Assembly (NCBI GenBank): GCA_003559215.1
Contig: PWMF01000011.1
Coordinates: 1-43,065 of the forward strand
Direction of reading: 5' to 3'
Origin: Natrialbaceae archaeon
GTDB lineage: Archaea > Halobacteriota > Halobacteria > Halobacteriales > Natrialbaceae
DNA: 43,065 nucleotides
Positions 7,791-15,727 of this stretch are shown here, one piece after another. The notes under the pieces were generated by a model. It saw only the letters and a program-made list of their open reading frames with translations. It was not told the DNA's origin and searched no databases. Position 1 is the stretch's first letter. Each line of letters opens with the position of its first letter. The position numbers and the translations under genes were made by a program.

Positions 7791-8858
7791 ATGGAGGTGG
7801 GACTCGTCGTCCCCGACGCCCTCGAAACGACCTCCGGCGGCTACCGGTACGATCGCCGGCTCGTCGCCGGTCTCGAGGACCGGGGTGACAACGTCGAGGT
7901 GATCGTCCTCTCGACCGTGCCCGACGACGCCGTCCGCGCCCGGCTCGACCGTCCGTTCGACGTCCTCTTGCAGGACGAACTCTGCTACGATCATCTCGCC
8001 GATTGCAACCCGAGCCTCGAGTCGCCCGAACTCGTCGTCTCGATCGTCCACAACCTCCAGTCCGACGACACCTCGCTCGCGAACCGGAAGCGAGAGCGGA
8101 TCCGCGACCGTGAGCGACGCTACCTCGAGACCGTCGATGCGGCCGTCTGTACCAGCGGCCACACCCGCGACCGGGTCGCATCGCTGGTCGACCTGCCGAC
8201 GGCGGTCTCACCTCCCGCCGGTCGCCACGAGACGGTTCCGGTCGATCGGTCGACGGTCGCGGCCCGCGCGAGGGAGGGCCCGCTGCGGATCGCGTTCGTC
8301 GGGAACCTCGTCCCGCGAAAGGGCCTCGAGGCGCTGCTCGAGGGGAGTTCCCGGCTCGAGGGCGACTGGGAGCTGACAGTCGTCGGAAGCTCCGACGCGG
8401 ACCCTGCCTACGCCACGCAGATGCGCGAACGGGCCGAGATACTCGCCGTCGACGATCGCGTCGAGTTCGCGGGCCGGGTCTCCGACGACGCCCTCGAGTC
8501 GGTCTATGAGCGGAGCCACGTTCTCGCGGTCCCCTCTCGACACGAGGCATTCGGCATGGTTTACCTCGAGGCAATGGAGTACGGCGTCGTCCCGATCGCC
8601 AGCCTGAACGGGGGCGCGAGCGAGTTCGTGATCGATAGCGAGAACGGATTCCTCGTCCCGCCCGAAGCCCCCGACCGCATCGCGGCCCGTCTCGAGGAAC
8701 TCGCCGCTGACCGGGACCGACTCGCGACTCTCGGTGCGCAAGCGCTCGAGACCGCGGCTGCTCACCCCTGGTGGACGGAGACGACGGCGACGGTTCGGTC
8801 GTTCCTGCGACGCGGGCTCGAGGGTGGGTTCGGCAAGTCGGGGAGGGTCCAGCCGTGA
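7791..8858 (+). CDS. GT4 family glycosyltransferase
   Basis: A 355-aa GT-B retaining glycosyltransferase. The N-terminal domain has the Gly-rich acceptor loop (TSGGYRYDRRL, residues 14-24). The C-terminal donor domain starts with AFVGNLVPRKGLE (168-180) and has the E-x7-E signature in EAFGMVYLE (E252 and E260) followed by GGASEFV. It lacks a signal peptide or membrane helices, so it is cytosolic, perhaps peripheral. The gene begins at the base after the PTPS stop and overlaps the following methyltransferase by 4 nt (GTGA). This tight packing ties a sugar transfer to whatever the PTPS, dehydrogenase and methyltransferase make. Donor and acceptor are unknown. Confidence 0.9.
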   Translation: MEVGLVVPDALETTSGGYRYDRRLVAGLEDRGDNVEVIVLSTVPDDAVRARLDRPFDVLLQDELCYDHLADCNPSLESPELVVSIVHNLQSDDTSLANRKRERIRDRERRYLETVDAAVCTSGHTRDRVASLVDLPTAVSPPAGRHETVPVDRSTVAARAREGPLRIAFVGNLVPRKGLEALLEGSSRLEGDWELTVVGSSDADPAYATQMRERAEILAVDDRVEFAGRVSDDALESVYERSHVLAVPSRHEAFGMVYLEAMEYGVVPIASLNGGASEFVIDSENGFLVPPEAPDRIAARLEELAADRDRLATLGAQALETAAAHPWWTETTATVRSFLRRGLEGGFGKSGRVQP

Positions 8859-9796
8859 CCGACCAGCGAACGTACCTCGAGGTAAAGCGAACCGTCGACG
8901 ATCGGGCGCTGAATCGACGGGTGCTCGAGCGGTTCGCCGAGGGGCTCGACGCGCGCTCGAGTCCGGTTCGGATCCTCGAAATCGGCGCCGGGATCGGCAC
9001 GATGATCGGCCGGCTGGCGGCGTGGGACTGTCTTCCGGACGAGATCGCCTACCGCGCTGTCGACCGGGATGCCGAGAGCGTTCGATACGCACGCGAGCGC
9101 GTCCCCGAGTGGCTCGAGGACGCGGGCTACGCGGTCGACCGGGTCGACGACGGTCGAGGGGAGACGACGCTGCTTGCCCGCTCGGGCGAGCGGCGACTCG
9201 AGATCACGCTCGAGGTCGCCGACGGGTTCGAGATCGAGGATCGGGCCGACGCCGTGATCGCGTCGGCGGTACTGGATATCGTCGACCTCGGGCGGGCGAT
9301 CCCGGCGATCGAGGGACTGCTCGAGCCCGGCGGCCTGCTGTACGCCCCGATCACGTTCGACGGCGGGACGACGTTCGCGCCGCGGGACCCGGCCGACAAC
9401 CGGATCGAGCGCCGTTATCACCACCACATGGACGCGGTGCGATCGGCGGGCGGGAGTCAAGTCGGTCGCGAGCTACTGTGGCGACTCCCCGACGCCGGCT
9501 GGCCGGTGCTCGAGGCCGGCGGCTCGGACTGGGTGGTTCGGCCCTGCACCGAGGGAGCGGGGACCGGGACGGCGATGGGGTATCCCGACGGGGAACGGGC
9601 GTTTCTCGAGGGCCTGCTCGAGACGATCGACGGTGCGCTCGCCGAACTCGAGGCTGCCGAGCGCGAATTCGGGATCGGCGACCTCGAGCCCGACGAGCGA
9701 CGACGGTGGCTCGGGCGTCGGCGGAGCGAACTCGAGAGCGGAGAACTGGTCTTCGTCGCGCACAACCTGGACGTCCTCGCACGTCGGCCCGAGTAA
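8855..9796 (+). CDS. Class I SAM-dependent methyltransferase
   Basis: A 313-aa protein starting at GTG 8855, overlapping the glycosyltransferase stop. Motif I is RILEIGAGIGTMIGRL (residues about 39-54); an acidic residue of motif II is in YRAVDRDAESV; motif IV-like is AVIASAVLDIVDLG, followed by LLEPGGLLYAPITFDG. The second half contains RRYHHHMDAVR and a long helical acidic tail (residues about 245-300), which is additional to the core Rossmann fold. The upstream in-frame ATG at 8771 lies inside the glycosyltransferase gene and was rejected. As the last gene of the block it probably modifies the pathway product, but substrate prediction is not possible. Only 57 nt separate its end from the convergent rpl11. 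Confidence 0.88.
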   Translation: MTDQRTYLEVKRTVDDRALNRRVLERFAEGLDARSSPVRILEIGAGIGTMIGRLAAWDCLPDEIAYRAVDRDAESVRYARERVPEWLEDAGYAVDRVDDGRGETTLLARSGERRLEITLEVADGFEIEDRADAVIASAVLDIVDLGRAIPAIEGLLEPGGLLYAPITFDGGTTFAPRDPADNRIERRYHHHMDAVRSAGGSQVGRELLWRLPDAGWPVLEAGGSDWVVRPCTEGAGTGTAMGYPDGERAFLEGLLETIDGALAELEAAEREFGIGDLEPDERRRWLGRRRSELESGELVFVAHNLDVLARRPE

Positions 9797-9853
9797 CGCA
9801 CGGAGCTGACGCTGTGGCTCGGAATCGAAGAACCGCAAAACGGAACGATCTGT

Positions 9854-10330
9854 TTACGCGGAGAGCGCGTCGTCGTACTCGCCGTCGTCGACCTTCTCCT
9901 TGAACTCGCGAGCGTCGTCGCCCTCGATGGTGACGCCCATCGAGGCGCAGGTCCCGACGACCTCCTTCGCGGCGTTTCGCGTGTCGTAGGCGAGCAGGTC
10001 AGGGTGTTTCTGCTCGGCGATCGTCTTCACCTGATCGATCGAGAGGTCGGCGACGAAGTCCTTCTGGGGTTCGCCGCTGCCGGTGTCGAAGCCGGCTTCG
10101 TCCTTGACCAGTGCGGCCGTCGGCGGGACGCCGACGTCGATCTCGAAGGAGCCGTCGTCGTCGTAGTCGACGGTGACGGGTACTTCGGTGCCGTCGAACG
10201 CTTCGGTCTGATCGTTGATCTCCTGTACGACCGCCTGCACGTCGACGGGGGTCGGTCCGAGCTCGGGACCGAGCGGTGGGCCAGGGTTGGCCTGGCCACC
10301 CGGAACGAGCACTTCGATGGTTCCAGCCAT
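9854..10330 (-). CDS. rpl11: Ribosomal protein L11
   Basis: A 158-aa archaeal L11, which binds the GTPase-associated centre of 23S rRNA next to P0. It starts MAGTIEVLVPGGQANPGPPLG; the PGPPLGPELG loop and the C-terminal KHPDLLAYDTRNAAKEVVG helix are diagnostic. The tail (GDDAREFKEKVDDGEYDDALSA) is the archaeal extension. A TATA-like TTAAAA (complement of 10354-10359) sits about 27 nt before the ATG, indicating a leaderless monocistronic transcript. In other haloarchaea rpl11 lies directly upstream of rpl1; here about 4.9 kb and six opposite-strand genes separate them. Confidence 0.97.
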   Translation of the reverse strand: MAGTIEVLVPGGQANPGPPLGPELGPTPVDVQAVVQEINDQTEAFDGTEVPVTVDYDDDGSFEIDVGVPPTAALVKDEAGFDTGSGEPQKDFVADLSIDQVKTIAEQKHPDLLAYDTRNAAKEVVGTCASMGVTIEGDDAREFKEKVDDGEYDDALSA

Positions 10331-10351
10331 ACCCGTGACAACCCGTGCGCG

Positions 10352-10361
10352 AGTTTTAAGG
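10352..10361 (-). promoter_or_regulatory. TATA box of rpl11
   Basis: Minus-strand CCTTAAAACTC, centred 27 nt upstream of the rpl11 ATG, fits a strong leaderless haloarchaeal promoter. Confidence 0.55.
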
Positions 10362-10404
10362 ATTGCTTTTTCGGGCAGTCGAGCCTGTCACCGACTGGCG
10401 CACG

Positions 10405-10707
10405 CTACTCGACGCTGTCGGCGCGCCACTGAGCGAACGACTCGAGGACGTGCGCCTCGTCGAACCGCTCGATACAGGGGACGTCGTAGGGGTGGAGCTC
10501 CCGAACCCGATCGACGAGCTCGTCGTAGGCGTCGTCGGTCGTCTTGGCGAGCAGGATCGACTCCTCGTCGCGGTGGACCTCGCCCTCCCACCTGTAGGTC
10601 GACGTCGTCGACAATTCGTTGACGCAGGCCGCCAGTCGCTCCTCGAGCAGCGTTTCGGCGATCCGGTCGGCCGTCTCGGGGGGCGCCGTGACGTAGACGG
10701 TCGGCAT
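10405..10707 (-). CDS. cutA: CutA1-like divalent-ion tolerance protein
   Basis: A 100-aa protein starting MPTVYVTAPPETADRIAETL. It has the CutA trimer-core signatures LLEERLAACVNEL (residues about 20-32), TYRWEGEVHRDEESILLAKT and ELHPYDVPCIERF. CutA forms a stable PII-like trimer; the link to copper tolerance in bacteria is old, and the real ligand is unclear. An upstream in-frame ATG would add nine residues, but the family begins at the chosen Met, and a TATA-like TTTTGT lies about 28 nt before it. Downstream is rpl11 in the same orientation, but with its own promoter. Confidence 0.93.
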   Translation of the reverse strand: MPTVYVTAPPETADRIAETLLEERLAACVNELSTTSTYRWEGEVHRDEESILLAKTTDDAYDELVDRVRELHPYDVPCIERFDEAHVLESFAQWRADSVE

Positions 10708-10783
10708 GCTCGCGAGTACGTCGGTGACGGACAAAAGCGTGGTTGATCGACGATACGGCCGGTGGACTGCGGTCGAGCCGCGC

Positions 10784-10978
10784 TCAGTTGTCGCCGTTTC
10801 CGACGACCGGATTGAACGTCCCGGTGATATCCCACTCGTGAATACAGTGCGGGTTGCCGACCCGTTTCTCGCCGTCCTCGAGAACCAGCTGCCACGCTCC
10901 GAGGTCTTCGTCCCATCGTTCTGCTCGTTCGCACTCCTCGCATACTCGCATCGTCGGTTTCCGTACCTGTGCGTTCAT
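10784..10978 (-). CDS. HEWD family small zinc protein
   Basis: A 64-aa haloarchaeal protein starting MNAQVRKPTMRVCEECER. It has a CxxC pair (C13 and C16 of this start), the WDEDLGAWQLV segment and the naming HEWDITGTF motif preceded by a third Cys (PHCIHEWD). The cysteines and histidines suggest a small zinc-binding fold. Longer in-frame starts exist (11005, 11026), but the family aligns from about the chosen ATG. The function of HEWD proteins is unknown; they are common single genes in haloarchaea. Confidence 0.8.
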   Translation of the reverse strand: MNAQVRKPTMRVCEECERAERWDEDLGAWQLVLEDGEKRVGNPHCIHEWDITGTFNPVVGNGDN

Positions 10979-11186
10979 TACCGGGTGTGCGAACTCGACG
11001 CACATAACGGTGTCTCTGCGCGGCAATTGCTGCCACTTGCTTCGAACTCGAACGGTAGCGGCGCCGTGACGGTACGGGGCTCGTAACTATATCACCGGTC
11101 CTCGTTAACACGAGGCAGTACGGGCGAGTCGCGAACAGCCGCGGCTCGAGGGCGCAGTTGACGAAAAATTTACATTTCGAGTGCCG

Positions 11187-12731
11187 TCAGCAGGCGACCG
11201 CCGCCTTCTCGTCGTCGTCCGCGTTGACGGGCTCCTCGAGATCGTCGTTTTCGTCGATCGGTTCCTCGGCGTCATCATTCACCGGCTCCTCGACGGGTTC
11301 CTCATCGACGGGCTCGTCGTCGACATCGTTCTCGTCGATCGGCTCCTCTACGGGCTCTTCTTCAACCGGCTCCTCCTCTACGGGCTCTTCATCTACCGGC
11401 TCCTCCTCGAGTTCGTCGGCGTCGACGATCATGACGAAGATGGTCGCCTCCTCGATCGTTACCTGTAGCACGTCGTCGTCGGGCGCATCGACGGGCTCGT
11501 CGTCGACATCGTTCTCGTCGATCGGCTCCTCTACAGGCTCTTCATCCACCGGCTCCTCCGGGTCGACCGGTTCTTCGGGCTCAACCGGTTCCTCTACGGG
11601 CTCCTCATCTACCGGCTCCTCCTCGTAGTCGTCGGCTTCGTCGTTCTCGTAGTCGTCGGCCTCGTCGTTCTCGTAGTCGTCGGCCTCGTCAACCGGCTCC
11701 TCCTCAGCCGGTGCGTCCTGGTGGACGCCGAGATCGACGATGGTCGCCTGCTCGATGGTCACCTCGATCGCTCCCTGGTAGACGAACATGCCGTCGTCCT
11801 CGTCGACGCCGTTATCGTCGACGTCGTTGTCGTCAGCGTAGTCGTCTTCGACACCGTTGTTCTCGAGTTCGTCGTTCTCGACGTCGTTGTCGTCAGCGTA
11901 GTCGTCTTCGACACCGTTGTCCTCGAGTTCGTCGTTCTCGACGTCGTTCTCGTCGGCGTAGTCGTTCTCGATGTCGTTTTCGTCGATCTCGTCGGGGAGA
12001 TCGTCGACGTCTTCGACTATAACGAAGATGGTCGCTTGATCGATGGTCACCTGCTGCTGATCATCAGGCGCGTCGGCCTCGTCGTTCTCGTAGTCGTCGG
12101 CCTCGTCGTTCTCGTAGTCGTCGGCCTCGTCGTTCTCGTAGTCGTCGGCCTCGTCAACCGCTTCCTCATCGAGGTCGTCTTCCTCATCGACCGGTTCCTC
12201 GTCAACCGGTTCATCATCGACCGGCTCCATGACCGGCTCCTCCTCGAGGAGGACGAGCGCGGTCGCCTGGCCGATCGAGATCTCGTGGGCGTCGTCGATA
12301 TCGTTCTCGTCGACACCGTTGTCTTCGAGGTCGTTCTCGTCGAGTTCATCGTCGGCTTCGTCGTCCTCGACGCCGTTGTCCTCGAGTTCGTCCTCCTCAT
12401 CGGCTTCGTCGTCGTCCGCGTAGTCGTCCTCGAGTTCGTCGTCTTCGTCGACGGCGTCGGTCTCGTCGACGTCCTCATCGAGTTCGTCCTCCTCGTCAGC
12501 CGGTTCGTCGGGGAGGGTGTCGGCGTCCTCGATCAGGACGAAGATGGTCGCCTGTTCGATCGTCACCTGTAACGCTCCATCGTCAGGGGCGTCTGTCGGT
12601 TCCTCGTCAGCTTCGTCGTTCTCGTAGTCGTCGACGCTGGTTACAGCGGGACCCGCTGCAACGGCTGCGGCTCCGCCCGAGCCCAGCACCATCAGCGCGA
12701 CAACTACGACAAGTATGTTACGTACGCTCAT
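11187..12731 (-). CDS. Secreted hyperacidic repeat protein with five VTIEQATIFV modules
   Basis: A 514-aa protein starting MSVRNILVVVVALMVLGSGG, a Sec-type signal peptide with likely cleavage near residue 26. The mature part is mostly Asp, Glu, Pro, Val and Asn in short repeats (ADDYENDE, EEPVDEEPV, LEDNGVEDDYADDNDV). Five hydrophobic beta-like segments interrupt it: residues 54-70 (LQVTIEQATIFVLIEDA), 149-162 (HEISIGQATALVLL), 226-242 (QQVTIDQATIFVIVEDV), 321-333 (AIEVTIEQATIVD) and 421-438 (VLQVTIEEATIFVMIVDA). Spacing is 77-100 residues. The protein ends KAAVAC, with its only Cys as last residue. I know no family. The charge suggests an exported cation-binding or surface polymer-like protein. 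A TATA-like GTTTAAG lies about 35 nt upstream. Confidence 0.85.
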   Translation of the reverse strand: MSVRNILVVVVALMVLGSGGAAAVAAGPAVTSVDDYENDEADEEPTDAPDDGALQVTIEQATIFVLIEDADTLPDEPADEEDELDEDVDETDAVDEDDELEDDYADDDEADEEDELEDNGVEDDEADDELDENDLEDNGVDENDIDDAHEISIGQATALVLLEEEPVMEPVDDEPVDEEPVDEEDDLDEEAVDEADDYENDEADDYENDEADDYENDEADAPDDQQQVTIDQATIFVIVEDVDDLPDEIDENDIENDYADENDVENDELEDNGVEDDYADDNDVENDELENNGVEDDYADDNDVDDNGVDEDDGMFVYQGAIEVTIEQATIVDLGVHQDAPAEEEPVDEADDYENDEADDYENDEADDYEEEPVDEEPVEEPVEPEEPVDPEEPVDEEPVEEPIDENDVDDEPVDAPDDDVLQVTIEEATIFVMIVDADELEEEPVDEEPVEEEPVEEEPVEEPIDENDVDDEPVDEEPVEEPVNDDAEEPIDENDDLEEPVNADDDEKAAVAC

Positions 12732-13112
12732 GTCCCGCGTTCGTGATACGGGGAGTCATGGCGCTTAAACTGGGACTGCCATTTCAGTGATAAATCTTCC
12801 GTTCCGCGGGGTAACCCGGGCGCTAGTCGCCACCGGCGGCAGAAAATGCCAATTACGATTACATTTCTCGCTCGCTCCGATTCGATCGACAGCCCGACAG
12901 TAGACCGCCAAACGGCGTCCCTAGTCTCGCCTCGCCGACCGTTCCGGCGAGCCTCTCAGATCTCGTTTCCTTCATCGATTTGCGTCGATCAGTATCCCCA
13001 CAGATAACGGATACTGAACGACGACTCGACGCTCGTCCGGACTGCTGCAGGTCGGTTCCGGCGCACCCGCAAGCCGCTGTGCGGGTTGCATCGGGAGACC
13101 CAGTTGACCGTC
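12732..13112. other. Intergenic region without convincing gene
   Basis: The 381-nt gap holds the promoter of the acidic repeat gene (about 12760-12770) and the downstream region of pckA. A 53-codon frame from 12847 has no recognisable features. A hairpin at 13065-13086 is listed separately. Confidence 0.6.
13065..13086 (-). terminator. Hairpin downstream of pckA
   Basis: ACCCGCA at 13065-13071 pairs with TGCGGGT at 13080-13086 (loop of 8), 26 nt after the pckA stop. There is no T-tract, so a terminator role is uncertain; it could stabilise the mRNA end. Confidence 0.25.
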
Positions 13113-14624
13113 TCAGTACACCGACTCGAGGATCTCCGTTCGGAGTTCGTCGAACTGCGCGAGGTAGTCCTGGCGCTCCCGGCGCAGTTCTGCCAGAGAC
13201 GTGTCGTAGTCGTCGACGTAGTCAGGGACGTAGTAGTCCTCGACGTCGATACCGGGAACCGACTCCGGAATCGTCAGCCCTGTAGTCTCGTCGTCGGTCC
13301 ACTCGACGGTACCGCGGGCGGTCTCGGTGAGGATCGTCACCGACTCCGTGACGCCGACGTCCTTCGCGTCGTCGCCGAGATATCCCGTGTTGAGCAGGTA
13401 GCAGTCGACGTCGAGCGTCTCGATGAGGTCCTGGAAGAGGTTCCCCTCCTCGCCCTCGGGACCGACGATGAAGGGGTTCGTCCCGACGACGCGGATCGAC
13501 TCGCCGGCCCGTGAGGGGTCACCGGCGCTGGTTTCGATCGACTCGCCGAGCATGAACGCCGCGGCGGCCTGTGCGGTCGAGAGCTTCGAAACCGGCGGCA
13601 TCAGCGGGTTTCGAGTGATGAAAAACACCTGGTCGACCCGATCAAGGTCGATCTCGTCGGCCGCACTCGAGAGCTCGTCGCGCTGGACGGTCGCACGCGC
13701 GTTCGAGGTGTATCGGGACTCGTCGAAGTCGACCGTCCCGTCGTCGTCGACGGCGACGTTCTCGAGGATCGCCGACTCGTCGGTCGCGGCCTCGTGGAGG
13801 GCGGGCTGTTCGTCCTCATCGAGCCCGATCGTCTTGATGAACAGTCCCTTTCCTTCGCTGCCGGGAACGGAGCCGTCGGGAAGCAGCGCGCAGACGTCGT
13901 CCTGGAGCATGGGTGCGCCCTCCTCGCCGTCGAGCCAGCAGCCGTGGGCGGTCAGTGTCGACTTGCCGGTCGCCGACAGTCCCATAAAGAGCTGGCCGAC
14001 GTCGCGCAGGTCGCCCTCAGCGTCGCGAACGCGGACGCGTTTGCTCCCGGCGTGGAGTCCGAGTCCACCCTGCTGTTTGATCCGGTACATAAAGAGTCGG
14101 AGGAACGACTTCTTGGCCTCGCCGGTGTAGTCGCTCCCCAGTACCGCGGTGACCCCCTCGTCGGGGAGGATCCGAATCGCGGTCTCGTCGTGGTCGGGCA
14201 GCTGTACCGTCTGGAGGTCCGGCTCGCGGCCGTCGCTGGGTTCGAACAGGCTCGCCCAGGCAAACGCGATCCGGGCGTGTTCGACGGGAACGTAGAGCCG
14301 ACAGCAGAACGTCGCCTCCGGGTGACGACCCATCAGGCGGTCCACACAGAGCAGCTGGCGGTTCTGGGCAGCTTCGACCGCGGTCTCGACCAGTTCGTGG
14401 TCGCGCCCGCCGAACGGGTGATCGACGGCGTTTTTCGTTCGGTCGGAACTCCGCGAGCGAACGTCGCTGACGTACGACGGCGAGCCGAACTCCGTCGTCG
14501 TCTCCTCGTGTTCGGCGAGTTCGCGCAGCTCCTCGAGCGACGGATCGTACCGGACGTTCGATGCAGTCGCTGGATCGGGAAGCGCTCGGCTCGGCGGACG
14601 CGGCTCCGCCCCGGTTTCGGACAT
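13113..14624 (-). CDS. pckA: Phosphoenolpyruvate carboxykinase (ATP)
   Basis: A 503-aa ATP-type PEP carboxykinase, converting oxaloacetate and ATP to PEP, CO2 and ADP at the start of gluconeogenesis. The kinase-1a P-loop is GLSATGKST (residues 215-223), the metal-binding kinase-2 segment is MLQDDVCAL (239-247), and the substrate loop includes FFITRNPLMPPVSKLS and LLNTGYLGD. The ATP-specific class is indicated by these segments; GTP-type enzymes differ. A P-loop alanine replaces the usual Gly of GLSGTGKT. The C-terminal helical part ends LRTEILESVY. A TATA-like GTTTATA (complement of 14651-14657) lies about 30 nt before the ATG. Stands alone between a cupin and the acidic repeat gene. Confidence 0.95.
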   Translation of the reverse strand: MSETGAEPRPPSRALPDPATASNVRYDPSLEELRELAEHEETTTEFGSPSYVSDVRSRSSDRTKNAVDHPFGGRDHELVETAVEAAQNRQLLCVDRLMGRHPEATFCCRLYVPVEHARIAFAWASLFEPSDGREPDLQTVQLPDHDETAIRILPDEGVTAVLGSDYTGEAKKSFLRLFMYRIKQQGGLGLHAGSKRVRVRDAEGDLRDVGQLFMGLSATGKSTLTAHGCWLDGEEGAPMLQDDVCALLPDGSVPGSEGKGLFIKTIGLDEDEQPALHEAATDESAILENVAVDDDGTVDFDESRYTSNARATVQRDELSSAADEIDLDRVDQVFFITRNPLMPPVSKLSTAQAAAAFMLGESIETSAGDPSRAGESIRVVGTNPFIVGPEGEEGNLFQDLIETLDVDCYLLNTGYLGDDAKDVGVTESVTILTETARGTVEWTDDETTGLTIPESVPGIDVEDYYVPDYVDDYDTSLAELRRERQDYLAQFDELRTEILESVY

Positions 14625-14639
14625 ACGGTTCGATCATCA

Positions 14640-14927
14640 TCTTCCTTATGTATAAACATGGTGGCCTTTGATTCGAGCGTGTCAGTTTCTATCGTGCGGC
14701 TGAGAGAGATAGGCAAAGCCTACGCATTACTGGGCGAGATACCGGATACTGTACAGCCAGGGAATGATCAGCACACGTATGATTGTGGAAGTAAACTCGC
14801 CTCAGAAGTAATTCTGATTCGATTCCGAACGAGGTACTCTCGTGGAGACGAGAGCGACGGCTCGGCGGAGGGACAGTCGAAAAACGCTCGTCGATCGGCG
14901 ACCCGACTCCGGCTCGGTTGCCGTCGG
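14640..14927. other. Intergenic region, lower GC, no gene seen
   Basis: About 290 nt between the pckA start and the cupin stop. Its left end holds the pckA promoter. Reading frames crossing it show no family features. Confidence 0.5.
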
Positions 14928-15293
14928 CTACTTCTCGAGTATGCCGTCGTCCTCGACGTTCGGCGCCCCGACAACGAGCACACGGCTCTCCTCGACGGCT
15001 CTGAGTTGTCGCCACGACTCAGGCGGGACGACGAGCACCTCGCCGGGGGTGAGTTCGACGACGTCGCGTCGGTCCTCGCGCTCGATCGTGACATCGACGG
15101 TGCCTTCGAGGACGACGTACAGCTCCTCCTGCTCGCCCTGGCGGTGGTAGGCGTTCTCTTCGCCCTTCTGGTAGCGCCAGACGCTCGGTCGCATCTGCTC
15201 CGTCTCGAGGTCGGAGCCGATATCGAGCAGCGTCGGTGCCTCTCCGTCGAACTCGTGGGTATCGACGTTCTCGGGATCGATCAACGAGTACAT
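14928..15293 (-). CDS. Single-domain cupin protein
   Basis: A 121-aa cupin starting MYSLIDPENVDTHEFDGE. Motif 1 appears as YHRQGEQEELYVVLEG (residues about 48-63), with His and two Glu in the metal-ligand positions, and motif 2 as LTPGEVLVVPPESWRQL, in which the usual His of PxxxxH is replaced (PPESWRQ), so metal binding may be altered. The fold is a small beta barrel used by many isomerases, dioxygenases and sugar-binding proteins; a specific activity is not apparent. I chose the ATG at 15293 over an upstream one because the added N-terminus is not cupin-like and a T-rich TATA-like element lies about 29 nt upstream. Confidence 0.85.
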   Translation of the reverse strand: MYSLIDPENVDTHEFDGEAPTLLDIGSDLETEQMRPSVWRYQKGEENAYHRQGEQEELYVVLEGTVDVTIEREDRRDVVELTPGEVLVVPPESWRQLRAVEESRVLVVGAPNVEDDGILEK

Positions 15294-15444
15294 GCTCGTC
15301 GGTTCGAGAACCGAACGCAAAAAAACGATGCCGGCGGGGACGCGCCCTCGTGCCGCTCGTCCGGCGTTGCCTTGCGGAGAGAGCCAGCGTCCGAACTCGA
15401 ATAGCAACCATGTTACCAATACCCTCTCGGGTCGAAGGTCGAGT

Positions 15445-15681
15445 ATGGACCCGTACTTCCCCAGTCCGAACCCACCCTGTGCCCCGAAACCGTGCCAGCG
15501 GTGTGAGACGCGCGTCGACGGCGACGAGACAGAGGGGTGGTGGCTCGAGCGCCGACAGTGGCAGGGGCCAAACTACTACCAGCTGCTGTGTCTGTCCTGT
15601 TGCGTCGCCGTAATGAATGAGGAGCCGACCCATCCCGACGTCGCACACGAATCCGACGCTCGAGACATCCTCTACGACTGA
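15445..15681 (+). CDS. Small double-CxxC haloarchaeal protein
   Basis: A 78-aa protein starting MDPYFPSPNPPCAPKPCQRC. It has CQRC (residues about 17-20) and a second Cys cluster LLCLSCC (about 48-54) separated by a Trp-rich stretch (GWWLERRQWQGPNYYQ), the layout of a zinc ribbon-like fold. The C-terminus is acidic (HESDARDILYD). Function unknown; comparable small zinc proteins are abundant in haloarchaea. I placed the start at 15445 because the upstream in-frame sequence overlaps the divergent cupin promoter. The methyltransferase gene follows after 46 nt in the same direction. Confidence 0.75.
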   Translation: MDPYFPSPNPPCAPKPCQRCETRVDGDETEGWWLERRQWQGPNYYQLLCLSCCVAVMNEEPTHPDVAHESDARDILYD

Positions 15682-15727
15682 CCGGGAAGGGGGAACCGGG
15701 AAGTGCCGGCGGCGCCAACGACCGCGT

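Noticed and set aside
11721-12572. Plus-strand Val-rich frame opposite the acidic repeat gene
   Set aside because: Asp/Glu codons read in antisense give Val/Leu-rich pseudo-membrane sequence; no signal or charge pattern. Same explanation for 28789-29061 (minus).
11187-12731. CRISPR or non-coding satellite
   Set aside because: The repeats keep one open frame with signal peptide, so they are coding.
12847-13012. 53-codon plus-strand frame in the gap between the acidic gene and pckA
   Set aside because: No domain, unusual residue composition for a halophile (basic, Ser/Arg-rich), and no promoter seen.
13794-15404. Plus-strand 536-aa reading frame
   Set aside because: Antisense to pckA and the cupin gene and crosses the pckA promoter; no homology features.
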